From contig JBBHKE010003435.1 of the NCBI GenBank assembly GCA_037447655.1, positions 12,616 to 76,615 of the forward strand: a DNA stretch of 64,000 nt. Direction: 5' to 3'. Position 1 is the first letter of the stretch; every line of letters begins with the position of its first letter. Positions 1 through 11,248 of this stretch are shown here, one piece after another. The notes beneath the pieces were generated by a model. It was not told the origin of the DNA. It was given only the letters and a program-made list of their open reading frames with translations, and ran no database searches. Origin of the DNA: Zygnema cylindricum. Lineage: Eukaryota; Streptophyta; Zygnematophyceae; Zygnematales; Zygnemataceae. A program made the position numbers and the translations under genes.

Positions 1-1370
1 CTCTCTCCCTCCCTCCCTCCCTCCCTCCCTCTCGCTCTCTCCCACCCCCTCTCCCTCTCCCACTCGCTCTCTCTCCGTCTCCCTCTCCTCCCCTCATGAT
101 GCAACAGATTATTGTTTTCCTCAAAAAATTGTACTCTCAAAAATTGTTTTTACTCATTATGGGATAATTTTGAATTTTAATATCTAAAATTTAAATTAAA
201 TTAAAAATATTCTTAGAAAGCTGCTTTAACATTTTTCCTCCTCTTTTCTCCCTCTCTCTTTCTCCCTTCGCTCGCTCTCCCTCTCCCTAATGTTCCCTTT
301 TGACCTCCCCCTCTCTCTTTCTTTCCCCTTTTACCTCCCTCCCCCTATTCTCCTATCTCCCTCTCCTAACCTCTATTGAACCCAATTACGAAAATATGCA
401 TACTCTTTTTTTTCTTTTATCTTTAAGCTTCCTTTTCACCAGTCTTCACTCTCATCTCTTTTCATTTTTTTTGCCGAATTTTTTTATTTTGTTATTAATT
501 TTTATGTTTTTATTGAGTTACCCTAAAAAATCCTAAAAATCATGAAAAACCCTAACAAACCCTAGAAAGACCCTATAAAGACCCTTAAAAGACCCTAAAA
601 ACCCTGAAAAGACCCCAAAAACCCTAAAATTTACCCTAAAATACCCTGAAAACCTTTAAAAAACCCTAAAAAAACACTAGAAAACCTCAAAAAACCCTTC
701 TTTTTAACTCATGTTCTGAGCCTTCTTTCTTAAGGCATAGAAGAGACCTCGCAGAATTCAACCCCAAACTGACTAACCTGAACAACCGAGCAACTGAGTA
801 AAGACAGATCTTAATCTATTAATCTTAATTTAAAATTATTTAGGATTAATTAAAATCAATTAAGATTAGTTAAGATTAATTAAGATTTATTAAGATTAAC
901 CAAGATTAATTAAGATTAATGAAGATTAAATAAAATTGATTAAGATAAATAAGATTGATTAAGATTAATTAAGATTATTTAGGATTCATTCAGATTAATT
1001 CAGATTAATAAGATTAAGACAGATCTCAATTAACAGACGGAAAATAGAATCACAAGGGTACGGTCCCTCAAGGTGGCACATTGGGCATCTCTTAAACTGA
1101 ATCAGAAAATATACAAAGATAATTGTTATGTATATATTATTATCGGAAAATATACAAAGGTGGTAATTTCCCTAAGATTTCAGCTGTCTTATGTACACTA
1201 GCCTGCCTGCTTGAGCAGTACTTTGAATGTACCTAACTGTTTGACTATTTGCACCTAGTCAATCTTTCCAAAGAGAGAGGGAGAGAGGGAGAGAGAGAGA
1301 GGGAGAGAGAGGGGGAGAGAGAAGGGGAGAGAGAGGGGGGAGAGAGAGTGAGAAAGAGAGAGAGAGGGGG

Positions 1371-1412
<42 letters not shown>

Positions 1413-1453
1413 GGAGAGAGAGGGGGGAGAGAGAGAGAGAGGGGGAGAGAGAG

Positions 1454-1513
<60 letters not shown>

Positions 1514-1895
1514 CTGGACCTAACAGTCTTTAACTTGTACCTAACACTCTCTTAAAGGCTGTACTTTCACTGCAAAAGGAATCTTTCGTGTCAGTTCATA
1601 CCTGGCATTTTTGGATCCCGGTTTTGTTCTTTGATGCTTATTTGTACTGTTGATTCTCTAAAGGAATCGTCCTTTTCCACACTATTAGTGGTCAGTAGTT
1701 AAGCTCAAATTTTCCATTATTTCTCTTAAGTTCTAGTGGTCTCAGTCTATCTCTGTATCTTTGCATCTCTGTTCTGTTAGCAGATAAAGCCTACTAGAGC
1801 TTACATAACAATATTAACCCTTTTAAACCCTAAGAAACCCTAATAAACCCCAAAAAACCAGGAAAAGCAAAATAAAAAGGGATGGTTTTTTGCAG
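1..1895. other. AT-rich spacer with microsatellites, no recognisable exon
   Basis: It opens with a CCCT/CT-rich tract (1-100, again about 240-380), then AT-rich sequence. At about 530-690 and 1815-1855 there are degenerate CCCTAAA-like units resembling scattered plant telomere repeats. About 810-1010 holds a run of short 'TTAAGATTAA' units, and 1265-1510 is a long GA microsatellite. The missing 5' exons of the ARM-repeat gene should lie here or before the window, but I found no convincing one. Confidence 0.6.
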
Positions 1896-3871
1896 GTGGT
1901 GGGAGCCTTGCTCCGTTTAATAGAAAAAGATCCGGAAGAAGAAATTGTTATGGAGAAAAAGGCAATTCCAGGTCTTGTTGAATTGACTGGAGGAGAGAGA
2001 GAAAGTGGAGATGCTCAGCAAGAGGCAGAGGAGATTTTGAGGGAGGTTTCGTCTCTGAAATCTGACCCAAGGTTCGGTTAAATCCCTTCGAAAACTGCAG
2101 TTACTCCTTTTTTTAAAATTTGTTTCTTTTGAAACACCATTTTTTTTTTAAAGAAGGGAAGTTAAGGTTTTGTTCTGGTTCCGGTTTTGGTTTCGTTTCA
2201 GTTTCGGTTGTGGTTTTGGTTTCAGTTTCGGTTTCCGTTTTAGTTTCAGTTTCTGTTTTTGTTCAGTTTTAGGTTTCACTTTCCTTTTAAATCTCGGTTT
2301 CAGTTTCAATTCAATTTCAATTTTCTTTTCGGTTAATCGGTCTCTCTGTTTCTTTTTTTGTCTCAGCTCTTTTTTGCTCTTGACTGTTTTAATTGTTGAT
2401 TAACTAGTTGACCGTTTGAGAGTTTTTTATCAAAAAGTTGTTAACGAGAAAACTTTCACTGAGAAAACTGACAGGTTTTCCGTTTTTTCTTTTTTGTTTG
2501 TTTCCTTTTTTTCTTTTTTTTGGATGTTGGTCATCGATGACCGCAGGGGAAAAATCATCGCAGGAGGAGGAATCCCACCACTTATAGAAATGATTTCGAA
2601 AGGAACCCTTTTAGAGAAAGAGAGAGGGAGTAAAATTTTGACAAGTATCGCGATAGAGGAGGCAAATGCTGTGGCACTTATCTCTTCGGGAGTTCTTTCT
2701 GCCATTGAAAGTGTTTTAGAACTCGGCGATCCCCTTTGTGAGTGAAAAACATATCTTTTTCCTTTTTTTTATGGTATACTTTTTATATATGTTTTGGTTT
2801 TAATTGAAGTCCCGATGTGACTTTTTGTTAGTCATAAGAACAAAATGCGTAAAAAAAGTAAAAATAAACAAATAGAAAGGAAGTAAAATTTTATTTTAGA
2901 TGAATAAGGCAGTGTAAGTATCAATACACAATTCAAACAGTTACATTCCCTGTTTTCTTAAAATAATTTTCAATTTCTTAGTGGTTATGTTTGTGTCATT
3001 TGCCTATCTGCGAAAAAATAAACCATAGCAAATTGATTTCTTGCATATAAACCAAAAATATACAGTAATAATTTATAATTTACCAGTTTTATGTCCCATT
3101 TAAGGGACTAATTTCTAGGGACTGATTTTAAGGAATTAATTGTAAGGGATTAATTTCAAGGGACTAATCTCAATAAACAAAGTTTCTTGGTTGTCTTTTC
3201 TCGGTTGTCTTTTTCTCGTTGTTTTTTTCGAGTTTTTAGGTGCCGATGCCGAGTCAAGTCTCGCAGCGACAAAAATTGAAGACAAACCTGTGGAAATAAC
3301 AGAAATGGGGATATGGAACGCCCAATCAGCAACAGCAAAACTTATAGTTCAATTAACTTCGTTTCCAAGAATAAATGAAGCTCTCTCGAGCTCTAACTTA
3401 CACTCTCTTCTCTCGACTCTCCTCCGGTCAAACGCTCCTTTATCGGTCAAAGACAACGTTTCAAAAGCTATTTTAAAACTCGAGGGAAGTCCAGTCGCCC
3501 CAATGGTTACTGCAAATGATACAATACCTCGACTCGTACAATACTTAGGAGAGGTTTCCTCGATCGAGGATAAGGAGGAAACGGTATTAAAACTGCAAAA
3601 TTTGACTTTATTAGGAAGACCAGAGTATGTGGGAGCTATAGCTGATGCTGGAGGAATTTTCCCTCTTGTTTCTTTGCTTGAAAATGGGACGCCATTGGCT
3701 CGTGACGCAGCGTTGACGGTTTTGTATAATATTTCGTTGGACGACGAAAATTTGCCGACTCTTTTATCGGCGGGAGCTCCGGCGGCTTTAGAGAGGATAG
3801 TGAGGGAGGGAGTGGTAGGGATAGAGAAGTGGAAATTAGCGTTGTATATGCTTAGAAGCTTACCTGTTTAG
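1896..3871 (+). CDS. Armadillo-repeat protein, 3' part (three exons)
   Basis: Exons read as 1896-2071, 2547-2737 and 3240-3871, each with AG acceptor and GT donor and compatible phases (2, then 1). The joined frame is open to a stop at 3869-3871. The product is helical and shows repeated ARM signatures, such as 'IPGLVELTGGE', 'GGGIPPLIEMISKGT', 'DTIPRLVQYLGE' and 'GGIFPLVSLLENGTPLARDA', ending in 'KLALYMLRSLPV'. ARM repeats form a superhelix for protein binding; the plant family is large and I cannot assign a partner or compartment. No U-box or other N-terminal domain is visible because the first exon starts inside the protein in phase 0, so upstream exons are missing. The 2.1-2.5 kb intron consists largely of short 'TTTCGGTTT' variants. 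Confidence 0.75.
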
Positions 3872-4228
3872 AGAGACGAAGATTTTGTAATGGATTGTAT
3901 TTTCTTTCACTTTGTTGATGTGGTGCGAATGTAAATGTCAATGTGAATATGATGTGTGTATTTAAATGTGGGTGTGAAAATGTGTGTTTGAATATGAATG
4001 TGAATGGCGCCAAATCTCTTCCTGTGTCTTTGTTTGTTTTGTTCCCCTCTAGTTGTGTTGTGTGTTTTCTGATGTCATCTTTCCATGCCACTTACTACTT
4101 GCATTTCACTTTGGACTTACTAAAACAAAACGTTTTTTGTATGTATAAGCGCAACGGAGATTTATTTGTCCACTTCAGTAAAAGAAACACTTCCATTCAA
4201 AGTACATAAAAAATGTTATTAGTCTTGA

Positions 4229-4283
<55 letters not shown>

Positions 4284-4803
4284 TGAATGTGAATGTGAAT
4301 GTGTATATGTATATATAGAAATATGAAAAAATATGTACTATATAAGTTAATTTTGCAAGCCTCGTGGTGACAGGCGTTGCAGGAAATGTACAAAGCGATG
4401 CCAAACTAATGTAAAGGCTAAGCTTTAAAATAAAGTAAAACTAATGTAACTCTATTGCACTAATTTAGTGTAGGGAGACGTGACCACTTGTAGTGCACAC
4501 ACTTAAATAATGTTTATTGATGTCATTTTTAGTCAAAATAAAGTCGAAACCGCATTAGTCTCACTAACACTAAGTGTCGTATAAGGGATCGGACCATAAT
4601 ATGGAAGTTATCAACGATATTAAAAGCCGGAAATTCTAGGTCGTTTTTTTTTTTGGCGTCGAATACTTCACATTTGACGCCAGTTTGTATCCGTTTTTTG
4701 GTGAAATAATTAATTACTGAATAAAAAATCACATAGCGACAAAATGAACGCAGACAAGGTGCACATTTTATAGGAAACGGCAATAGTATTCAAAGCATAT
4801 TAT
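3872..4803. other. 3' flank of the ARM gene with AT/GT microsatellite
   Basis: Probable 3' UTR and spacer. It contains degenerate 'GTGAATATGAATGTG' units (about 3915-4005) and an (AT)n(GT)n tract followed by GAATGT units at about 4230-4310. No coding signal seen. Confidence 0.6.
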
Positions 4804-5698
4804 TAGTGTTGTGTATCGGTAAAAAACTTATCGCGATAACACCGATACCGATAGTTATCGGTTATCGAACGGTCAGAGCTTCCGATATATCGGTCTGGGA
4901 CCAACAAATTCCATATCGGCGATAACTTAAAAAATATATAGTATGCGTACAATAGTACTTTATAACATACTGTATTATTTTACTGATTTTATATAACGTG
5001 GCATGCCACGTATAAAAATCTGTTCCGTTACAGTTTAACTGCAATTTATTACGGTAAACGCGGCACATAAACGTTGGCCGGTTAACTGAACAAAAATTTT
5101 ACGGCGACGTACGGAAATTTACTAAAAAATTGGTGAACATGGAACTGGAAAAGGACGGCGGACACAAAAGTACAACGGACGCAAAATAACATTCTGCGCG
5201 CCGCCGGAATCGAACGGACGACTTGGTATGAGAAAATACGAACGGACGGGCCAGCGTGAGCGCCGGCATCCCGGAATGGCTCTTTTGGCAGCTTTTGCCA
5301 AAAAAGCCGACATATTGACACGTGGCAGGTCCTTAGTGGATCTCAAGGAATTAAGGGACAAAGCCATGGCGTCGGATGTGAAAGGTACATCGTTTTTACT
5401 GGATCCGTATCAAAATCGTACATATTTCATGGCGGCTACGGTACTTTCTATGCTTGTACACGTCCGGAGAATATGACGAACAGTTGAGTGTGCAGACCGT
5501 ACATTTATCTGTACGGTCCGTACAGCTATCGCCGATAATTATCGTTATCGGCATTATCGCCGATAAGTACCCGATATTATCGGCTACTTATCGGCGATAA
5601 GACCGATGTCGATATATCGTACCAATATATCGATTATCGGATACTCGAAAAAAGGCCCATATCGGTTATCGGCAAATCCTTACCGATACACAACACTA
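4804..5698. mobile_element. hAT-type non-autonomous element with perfect 8-bp target duplication
   Basis: The ends are inverted repeats starting TAGTGTTGTGTATCGG. The flanks are CATATTAT at 4796-4803 and CATATTAT at 5699-5706, a perfect 8-bp duplication as hAT elements make. Subterminal sequence is full of CGATA/TATCG motifs, probable transposase-binding repeats. Internal ORFs (longest starting at 5228) resemble nothing I know and no transposase is present, so it would depend on an autonomous relative. The termini resemble those at 10226/21936 and 40967. Confidence 0.85.
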
Positions 5699-5779
5699 CA
5701 TATTATCCTTCTTGGAAGAAAACGTTAAAGCTTTGTAAAAGAAGGGATCAAATATAATATCTGATTGTTTCTAGATACA

Positions 5780-5853
5780 TGGCCTGTACAGGGATCGAAC
5801 CTGTGACCTTGGCGTTATTAGCACCACGCTCTAACCAGCTGAGCTAACAGGCC
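5780..5853 (-). tRNA. tRNA-Ile (anticodon AAT)
   Basis: The reverse complement folds as a complete cloverleaf. Acceptor stem GGCCTGT pairs with ACAGGCC, the discriminator is A (5780), the D arm is GCTC/GAGC, the anticodon stem is TGGTG/CGCCA with loop CTAATAA, and the T arm is ACAGG/CCTGT. Anticodon AAT (read as IAU after deamination) means isoleucine. No intron. A TTTT run about 45 bases downstream on the minus strand could stop Pol III. Confidence 0.95.
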
Positions 5854-5933
5854 AGATGTTAAGGATTAAAAAATGTTTATATATATATGTTATTTTAAGC
5901 AACAGCTAAAAAAATAAATTGTCTTTATCAATG

Positions 5934-6272
5934 CTATTTTAGATTAAGTAACTTAAAGCCAACAAAAACCATGAACACCTTTAACACAAACAACGCTAAT
6001 TTTTCGATACATTCCGTCGTGTAGCCGCTATTGTCTGCTTTCTGCGGTTGAACATGTGAGAAACTGAGAACAGCTTCCCGCTTTTCACCCGTCTTCATTA
6101 CTACGGAGCGAACCTGAGGGCGCTTTCTCGTGTCGACGCCACTCACTTTCATATCGACGCCGTAATTTGGCAGTTCTATGTTCTCGCTGTACAAAAAATT
6201 GAGCAATTGACGTACGGATGGGCACATTACAATACACTGTTCAAATACCTCTAAAACTACAGTTCTGTACAC
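5934..6272 (-). CDS. Unassigned ORF fragment (about 100 residues)
   Basis: An open frame of mixed composition, unlike the simple-sequence ORFs around it, ending 'VFVGFKLLNLK'. It has no proper ATG near its beginning; its 5' limit coincides with a mariner-type repeat end at about 6267. I do not recognise the family. It may be a broken gene or a piece of an unknown transposon. Confidence 0.25.
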   Translation of the reverse strand: MYRTVVLEVFEQCIVMCPSVRQLLNFLYSENIELPNYGVDMKVSGVDTRKRPQVRSVVMKTGEKREAVLSFSHVQPQKADNSGYTTECIEKLALFVLKVFMVFVGFKLLNLK

Positions 6273-6331
6273 CGCTCATCGTTTTTAGTGTTAATAGGCC
6301 TTTTTTCGGCCCAAAATCATAAACTACAGTA

Positions 6332-6377
6332 CACCGTGTATCGCTATTATTGTTAACACTAATAGCGATACACGGTG
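6332..6377. repeat. 46-bp near-perfect palindrome with mariner-type ends
   Basis: Flanked by TA on both sides; starts CACCGTGTATCGCTATTA and ends with its complement. It looks like two ends of the CACCG-TIR MITE family brought together with almost no interior. Confidence 0.6.
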
Positions 6378-6679
6378 TACTTGTCGTGTTATTGACATTA
6401 ATACAGAATTGACGCTACTATGGAAAATTTTAGCCACTTTATATTATGTACCTAAGAAAATAGCATTATTTACGACAGGTCTGTTTTCTTACAAATGGTC
6501 TAAGTGACATCTCATTTTAGTAAACATAATGCATAAAATATAGTAAAATAAGTAGAACTAATGTTAAATTTTACTCTAATTTGTATGTTTCTTATGATTT
6601 CCAAAACCCATAAGTACCTATCTTTGCTAATGTTGTCACGTAATACACTCACACTTGAAACGGAGCTTATGGTCTGGCC

Positions 6680-6890
6680 CCGTGTGGTTAACAAGGGTTT
6701 TATCTTGTCATTTTCCTCAAAAACTTGGCGGCGTTTTTTACTAAATTTACAGCCGTACGAAGAAATCAAAAGATCGTAAAGTATAATTTGCGTTATTTTC
6801 AAACTTAGGATGTACGACAAGCTGACATCTTATGATTTTTCGACCCACTGTCATGTCATCTTCAAACTTATCTTAAAACACATCGGCGAT
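6680..6890 (-). repeat. Partial copy of dispersed repeat R1
   Basis: On the minus strand it matches the 3' third of the repeats at 9111-9775 and 38609-39195 (shared 'AAGTTTGAAGATGACG', 'GTGGGTCGAAAAAC', 'TTTTGAGGAAAATGAC'-like tracts). No coding content supported. Confidence 0.5.
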
Positions 6891-7454
6891 GTGTTTTCAA
6901 TAAAGTAACACCGCTTTCATCAATAGAATAACATATTCACACGTGTAAAAAGTTTTCAAAGTTTTTTGACGACGAAAAAAATACACAACTATTATTTTTG
7001 TCTCCTCCCATCTTGTACGGAATTTTTTTGCAGGGGTCTCAAGGCCACAATGCCATTTCACAAAAAGATGGAAAGTTTGCAAAGGCGCCAAGTCGCGCCT
7101 CTCTCACCTTATTCAACTTGCCTCTCCTTCAACCCAAACTTCACTACTTCACAGCACCGGTGGAGGTAGGCAATCTTGAGGTTGACCGCATGTGCGCCAA
7201 CCAAGTAACGCTACAAATAATTCAACAATCGCGCTCAAATATATATTTATATTGTTGGCGCTTCAAAAATTGTACGACCATTCATGGAGACCACATAGGA
7301 GAGGCAATCGCAAAAGTATATTGTTCAACCATAATTGGAAGGTTGCACGACAACGATGTCACACACACACATGCGACGCACAAAAACGTTTAAAAAATAG
7401 GATGTCTTGCGACGTTTCAAAAAATAAGGTGCGTTAAGATAGATTGTTGATGTT

Positions 7455-7610
7455 GACAATCGTCACAGGCTTTATCGACGTATACAATGGTCACAGGCTT
7501 TGTCGACATATACAATCGTCACAGGCTTTGTCGACGTATACAATCGTCACAGGCTTTGTCGACGTATGCAATCGTCACAGGCTTTGTCGACGTATACAAT
7601 TGTCACAACT
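7455..7610. repeat. 28-bp tandem repeat, about 5.5 units
   Basis: The unit is about ACAATCGTCACAGGCTTTGT followed by CGACGTAT, repeated head to tail with few changes. The same 'GTCGACAA' and 'GTATACGTCGAC' words occur in repeat R1, so it may have arisen from an R1 fragment. Confidence 0.8.
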
Positions 7611-7859
7611 TTAAGTAACAATTATCTTGTTACACATTGGGACCCTTGAAAATCGTACACGGAGAATCTTTGCTAAAATATAAATAAGTCCGCTAAATTA
7701 CAATTACATGGGATAGTACCCTTATAGCGTAGAGGCTACAAAGTCGACACACTAGTTGGCGTTAAATGTCAAAAAATATGTTACATATTTTGACACAACT
7801 ACACAAAATAACATTATGAACACTAAATTAGCATTTGTGTAACACAACCATGAGTGGTG

Positions 7860-8555
7860 TACTATTGTTTACACTATTTAAACAAAAAGAAGTTTTTATT
7901 TATCAAAATCGCGATGGTTAAACCATATAAGTACAAAACGCGATTGGAACGGAAAAGTGTTTAATACACTGCAAGGAAAACCCAAAAGAACTACACTATC
8001 GAAGCAACACTAAAAAAAACGAAAAGATTATAAACATAAAAAACAAATACAATTTATGAATTCAAACAAAATAGCACTACAAACCATGCTAAATAAGAAA
8101 TATCATCAACGTGCATTGAATGGCGCGCAAGTACATCTCGTAGTCCATGACCATCGATCACCACTGTGCTTTGTCGCATAAGGGACGACGCTTCAGATTT
8201 TTCAAGCGAGACAGAGATACGTTGGTGGGAACGAGCATACATAAGAGTTGGCGAAGGGCTTCCAAGTTCCCCTAACTTCAAACAATCGTCAAGCGCAATC
8301 TCAGATGAAGTTGTTGAACGACGAGCCCAAGGTCCCAAATATCTCCACAACTAACGGTTTGAAGTTGTCAGTTGGGTCTCGGTGAGCGTAATCACGTTCA
8401 TAAAGGGCTGCTACACCCCGAGCCGCAACACCCGTATGTAATGCCGCACGTGTGGAAACATGGGATCCCTTAGGGTTGGTGAGAAATATATCCCTCAATG
8501 TTTTCTCTTCCCCATGTAGAAGCACAAGATCCACACGAGGGTCGCGTACACCTCT
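7860..8555 (-). pseudogene. 3' end of a decayed LINE-like retrotransposon
   Basis: The minus strand at about 8555-8300 encodes 'DPRVDLVLLHGEEKTLRDIF', then 'LTNPKGSHVSTRAALHTGVA', then 'AHRDPTDNFKPLVVEIFG'. The same ordered blocks occur in the reverse-transcriptase remnant at 51.7-53.2 kb, so this is the C-terminal segment of the same family. The R-x-D and V-E motif spacing suggests a PD-(D/E)XK-like nuclease fold, which is an inference. The 3' tail near 7880-7930 has the ATGGTTTAACCAT-type hairpin followed by ATAAA shared with the other copies. Frames are broken. Confidence 0.5.
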
Positions 8556-8655
8556 ATATCGAGAGCTTGTAAACCTTACTTGTATTATTAGTGCATGGGA
8601 AAATTAGTGTTATTAATTAGGGAGTCGTAATTTAGGGGCGCCAATGTTGTGTTAT

Positions 8656-8676
8656 TACTACTAGCGATTCACGGTG
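8656..8676. repeat. Solo CACCG-family MITE end
   Basis: TAGCGATTCACGGTG followed by TA is the right terminus of the mariner-type MITE family; no partner end could be placed. Confidence 0.4.
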
Positions 8677-8901
8677 TACATGCTTCGTTCATTGCTGTAG
8701 TACTCCGTATCGCGTTATGAGTCTCAAGAAAAAATTTAGCTTAGGCATTTAAAAAAAAAATCAGTAACTCGATCCCTCAATAGTATTATGTTGTTTGGGC
8801 CCAAATTGTGTGTTGCGAGCATCTAAAACTGTAACATAATGATGTAATATGGCTCGACCATAATTTCTCCAAAATAATGGATTATACTTTTTCAGGATAT
8901 A

Positions 8902-8975
8902 CGGCATGTATAGGGATCGAACCTGTGACCTTGGCGTTATTAGAACCACGCTCTAACCACATGAGCTAACAGGCC
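8902..8975 (-). pseudogene. tRNA-Ile(AAT) pseudogene
   Basis: Near-identical to the tRNA-Ile genes at 5780 and 23076, anticodon loop CTAATAA kept. However, one acceptor pair (C/T), the last anticodon-stem pair (T31/C39) and one T-stem pair (C/A) are broken, and the discriminator is G. Three stem mismatches in a 74-nt copy argue for decay. Confidence 0.8.
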
Positions 8976-9110
8976 GTATGAAATGATTTTTTTCACATAT
9001 TTAAATGCATAATTTGTTTTTATTTTCTTAGATTTATCAAACTTAGGGTATGTCCCAATATACTTGTACCTTAGCGAACTTACTTTGTATTTTAGCGCGG
9101 ATCCGTCGGA

Positions 9111-9775
9111 CCCGGTTTTCAAGTGTCCCTATATGTAAGAACGTAACTGTAACTTACATTTGTGACGATTGTATACGTCGACAATACTTGTGACGACTGT
9201 CAACGTCTACAATCTGTGTTGTCGCACGTTATTTTTTGGAATTGCTTGTGACGTCGCGTGTCTTACCGTGACATTGTAGACGTACGCATTCCAGCTTGTG
9301 CAGTTTCACAGTTGAAGAAGATGCGCTTTGCTTTCGCGTCTCCTGTCCTGTCGACGAAACGGACAAACCAAGCAAATTATGTACTTTCTTCGTCGTGTTG
9401 AACGTAAACGGACAAAGCATAGCGAATTCTGTACTTTTTTTTGTCCTTGGTAATCGTATGAAAATTTTCAAAAATTACGGCACAGCGAATATATGTTCGT
9501 ATTTGTTTTGGGAAAATACCTAGTTTTAAAACATATCGTGCATGTGTTTTAAACATAAGTTTGAAGATGACGTTTTTTGTCGTGGAAGTGGGTCGAAAAA
9601 CATGACGAAATTTTTTCATACATTATAAGTTTGAGGATGACGCAAATTGTACTCCACAAATTTGCGATTCTTTCGTACGGTTGCAACTTAGGCAGTACGG
9701 CGCTAAGTTTTACAGGAAAGCGAAAGAAAAAAACCCTCACTTATGCACATGGTGACATACCCTTAGCAAAATAAG
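9111..9775 (+). repeat. Dispersed repeat R1, copy 1
   Basis: Matches 38609-39195 over its whole length. It starts CCCGGTTTTCAAGTGTCCC and ends near GGTGACATACCCTTAG; the ends are weak inverted repeats around GTCCCCATGT. No open frame is conserved between copies. Confidence 0.7.
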
Positions 9776-10225
9776 GGGACGGGAGGAACAATGTAAATAA
9801 AAGGAAAACAATGTGTCATAAAATGATCATGTATTTATGTAAAATGTACTTTATGTACGTACTGTACTAAGTCATTTGTCTTATATCAAAAAGTCTGTGG
9901 TAAAAACATTTATGTTGATATAGCAGATTCATCTCTGCTGATATAGTTGAAAAAAAAAAATAAGGGCGAAAAGAGCTCCTAAGTAAATAAATCGTAAAAA
10001 GGGAAACCGTAAAAAACAGGTGTCGACGGCTATATTGTTACTTTCTATTGTAATGGCTCCACGTGGATGTCGTAAAAAAAACTTCAATTTTTTTGGAGAG
10101 GACCATTTTCGATGGTAAATATTTTGTGATTATGTCCCTTGGAATTTTGTGGGATCTTGTTCCAACTTGGGCTAAAAATATGTTCACACTTGCGGCTGTG
10201 TTTAAATATGATGCTCTCTAATATG
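9776..10225. other. AT-rich spacer
   Basis: No coding, RNA or repeat structure recognised apart from poly-A tracts. Confidence 0.5.
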
Positions 10226-11248
10226 TAGTGTTGGGTATCGGGTAAATTCATATCGCGATAGTGTCAATATTCGATATATTGAATATCGATCGAGCAGGAT
10301 CCTCGATATATCGTACCGGGACCAACATAAATCATCGCGATATATATCGCGATATATAGTATCTTTTAAACATAATATTTTATATTTTTATATCATATGT
10401 CATTTTAGGGGAAAAGACAAATTGTCTGATACGCCACGTACGACGTTATTTTCGTTCCGTGACTGAAAGGTAGACGCCGCAAAATGTAACTGACAAAAAA
10501 GTACCAATTCTGTAATTCATATAATTACTTATGGGAATTGATAATGACAGTGACTGTTTTGGTTGCGGACAGTCACCTACGTCATTTTGTCAAAAAACGT
10601 ACGTTTGAAGTACACACAGGTACAAATAAAGCATCGTTGAGTACAAATTTGACGGTCAATCGGTTGAACAACTTTGACTTTGAAAATATTTTTCAACCGC
10701 TTAAAATTATGCCGCGCTTGCGAACGTCGACCGTTATAATAAATTTAGCAATTCACACGGCCGGCGAACGTTTACGGTAACAAAACTGCGGCAACCACAT
10801 GTAAATAAAAAGTGTTGCAGACAGCCACTTTTTGTCGTTATGTGAGCTCCACGGTGAGAGCATTTAGCCGCAAAATTGAAATTTAATCGTCTAAGCGTTA
10901 CATTGAACTTAGACGCATAGTGAAACGAAACAATTTTAAACTGAAGTACTATAAGTTTCGTACAAAAATATTATAACGTACGAAACGAAATAAACTGTTA
11001 TAACAAAATGAACCATATCTTTTGAAATTAAATGAAAAAAATGCGCGTCGTCACGCGCGACGAAATCGAGCCACACTATATACGAATCAACAGTCTTACA
11101 TCGACAGCGAAATGTTAGGATATTGGGCGAATCGGCGTTGGCGGAAATCGCGCCGTCAAATGTTTTGTTCGGTTCGCATCGGACCATCGGTTATGTGTTG
11201 TTTCATTCGATACTGTAATTTTGTGTCGGTTCGGTTTGGTGCGAGAGC

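Noticed and set aside
1249-1533. 94-residue Arg/Glu ORF
   Set aside because: Pure translation of a GA microsatellite.
10538-10780. 80-residue ORF conserved at 21177-21398 (-)
   Set aside because: Conservation reflects the inverted arms of the transposon; the start differs and no family is recognised, so I treat it as non-coding arm sequence.
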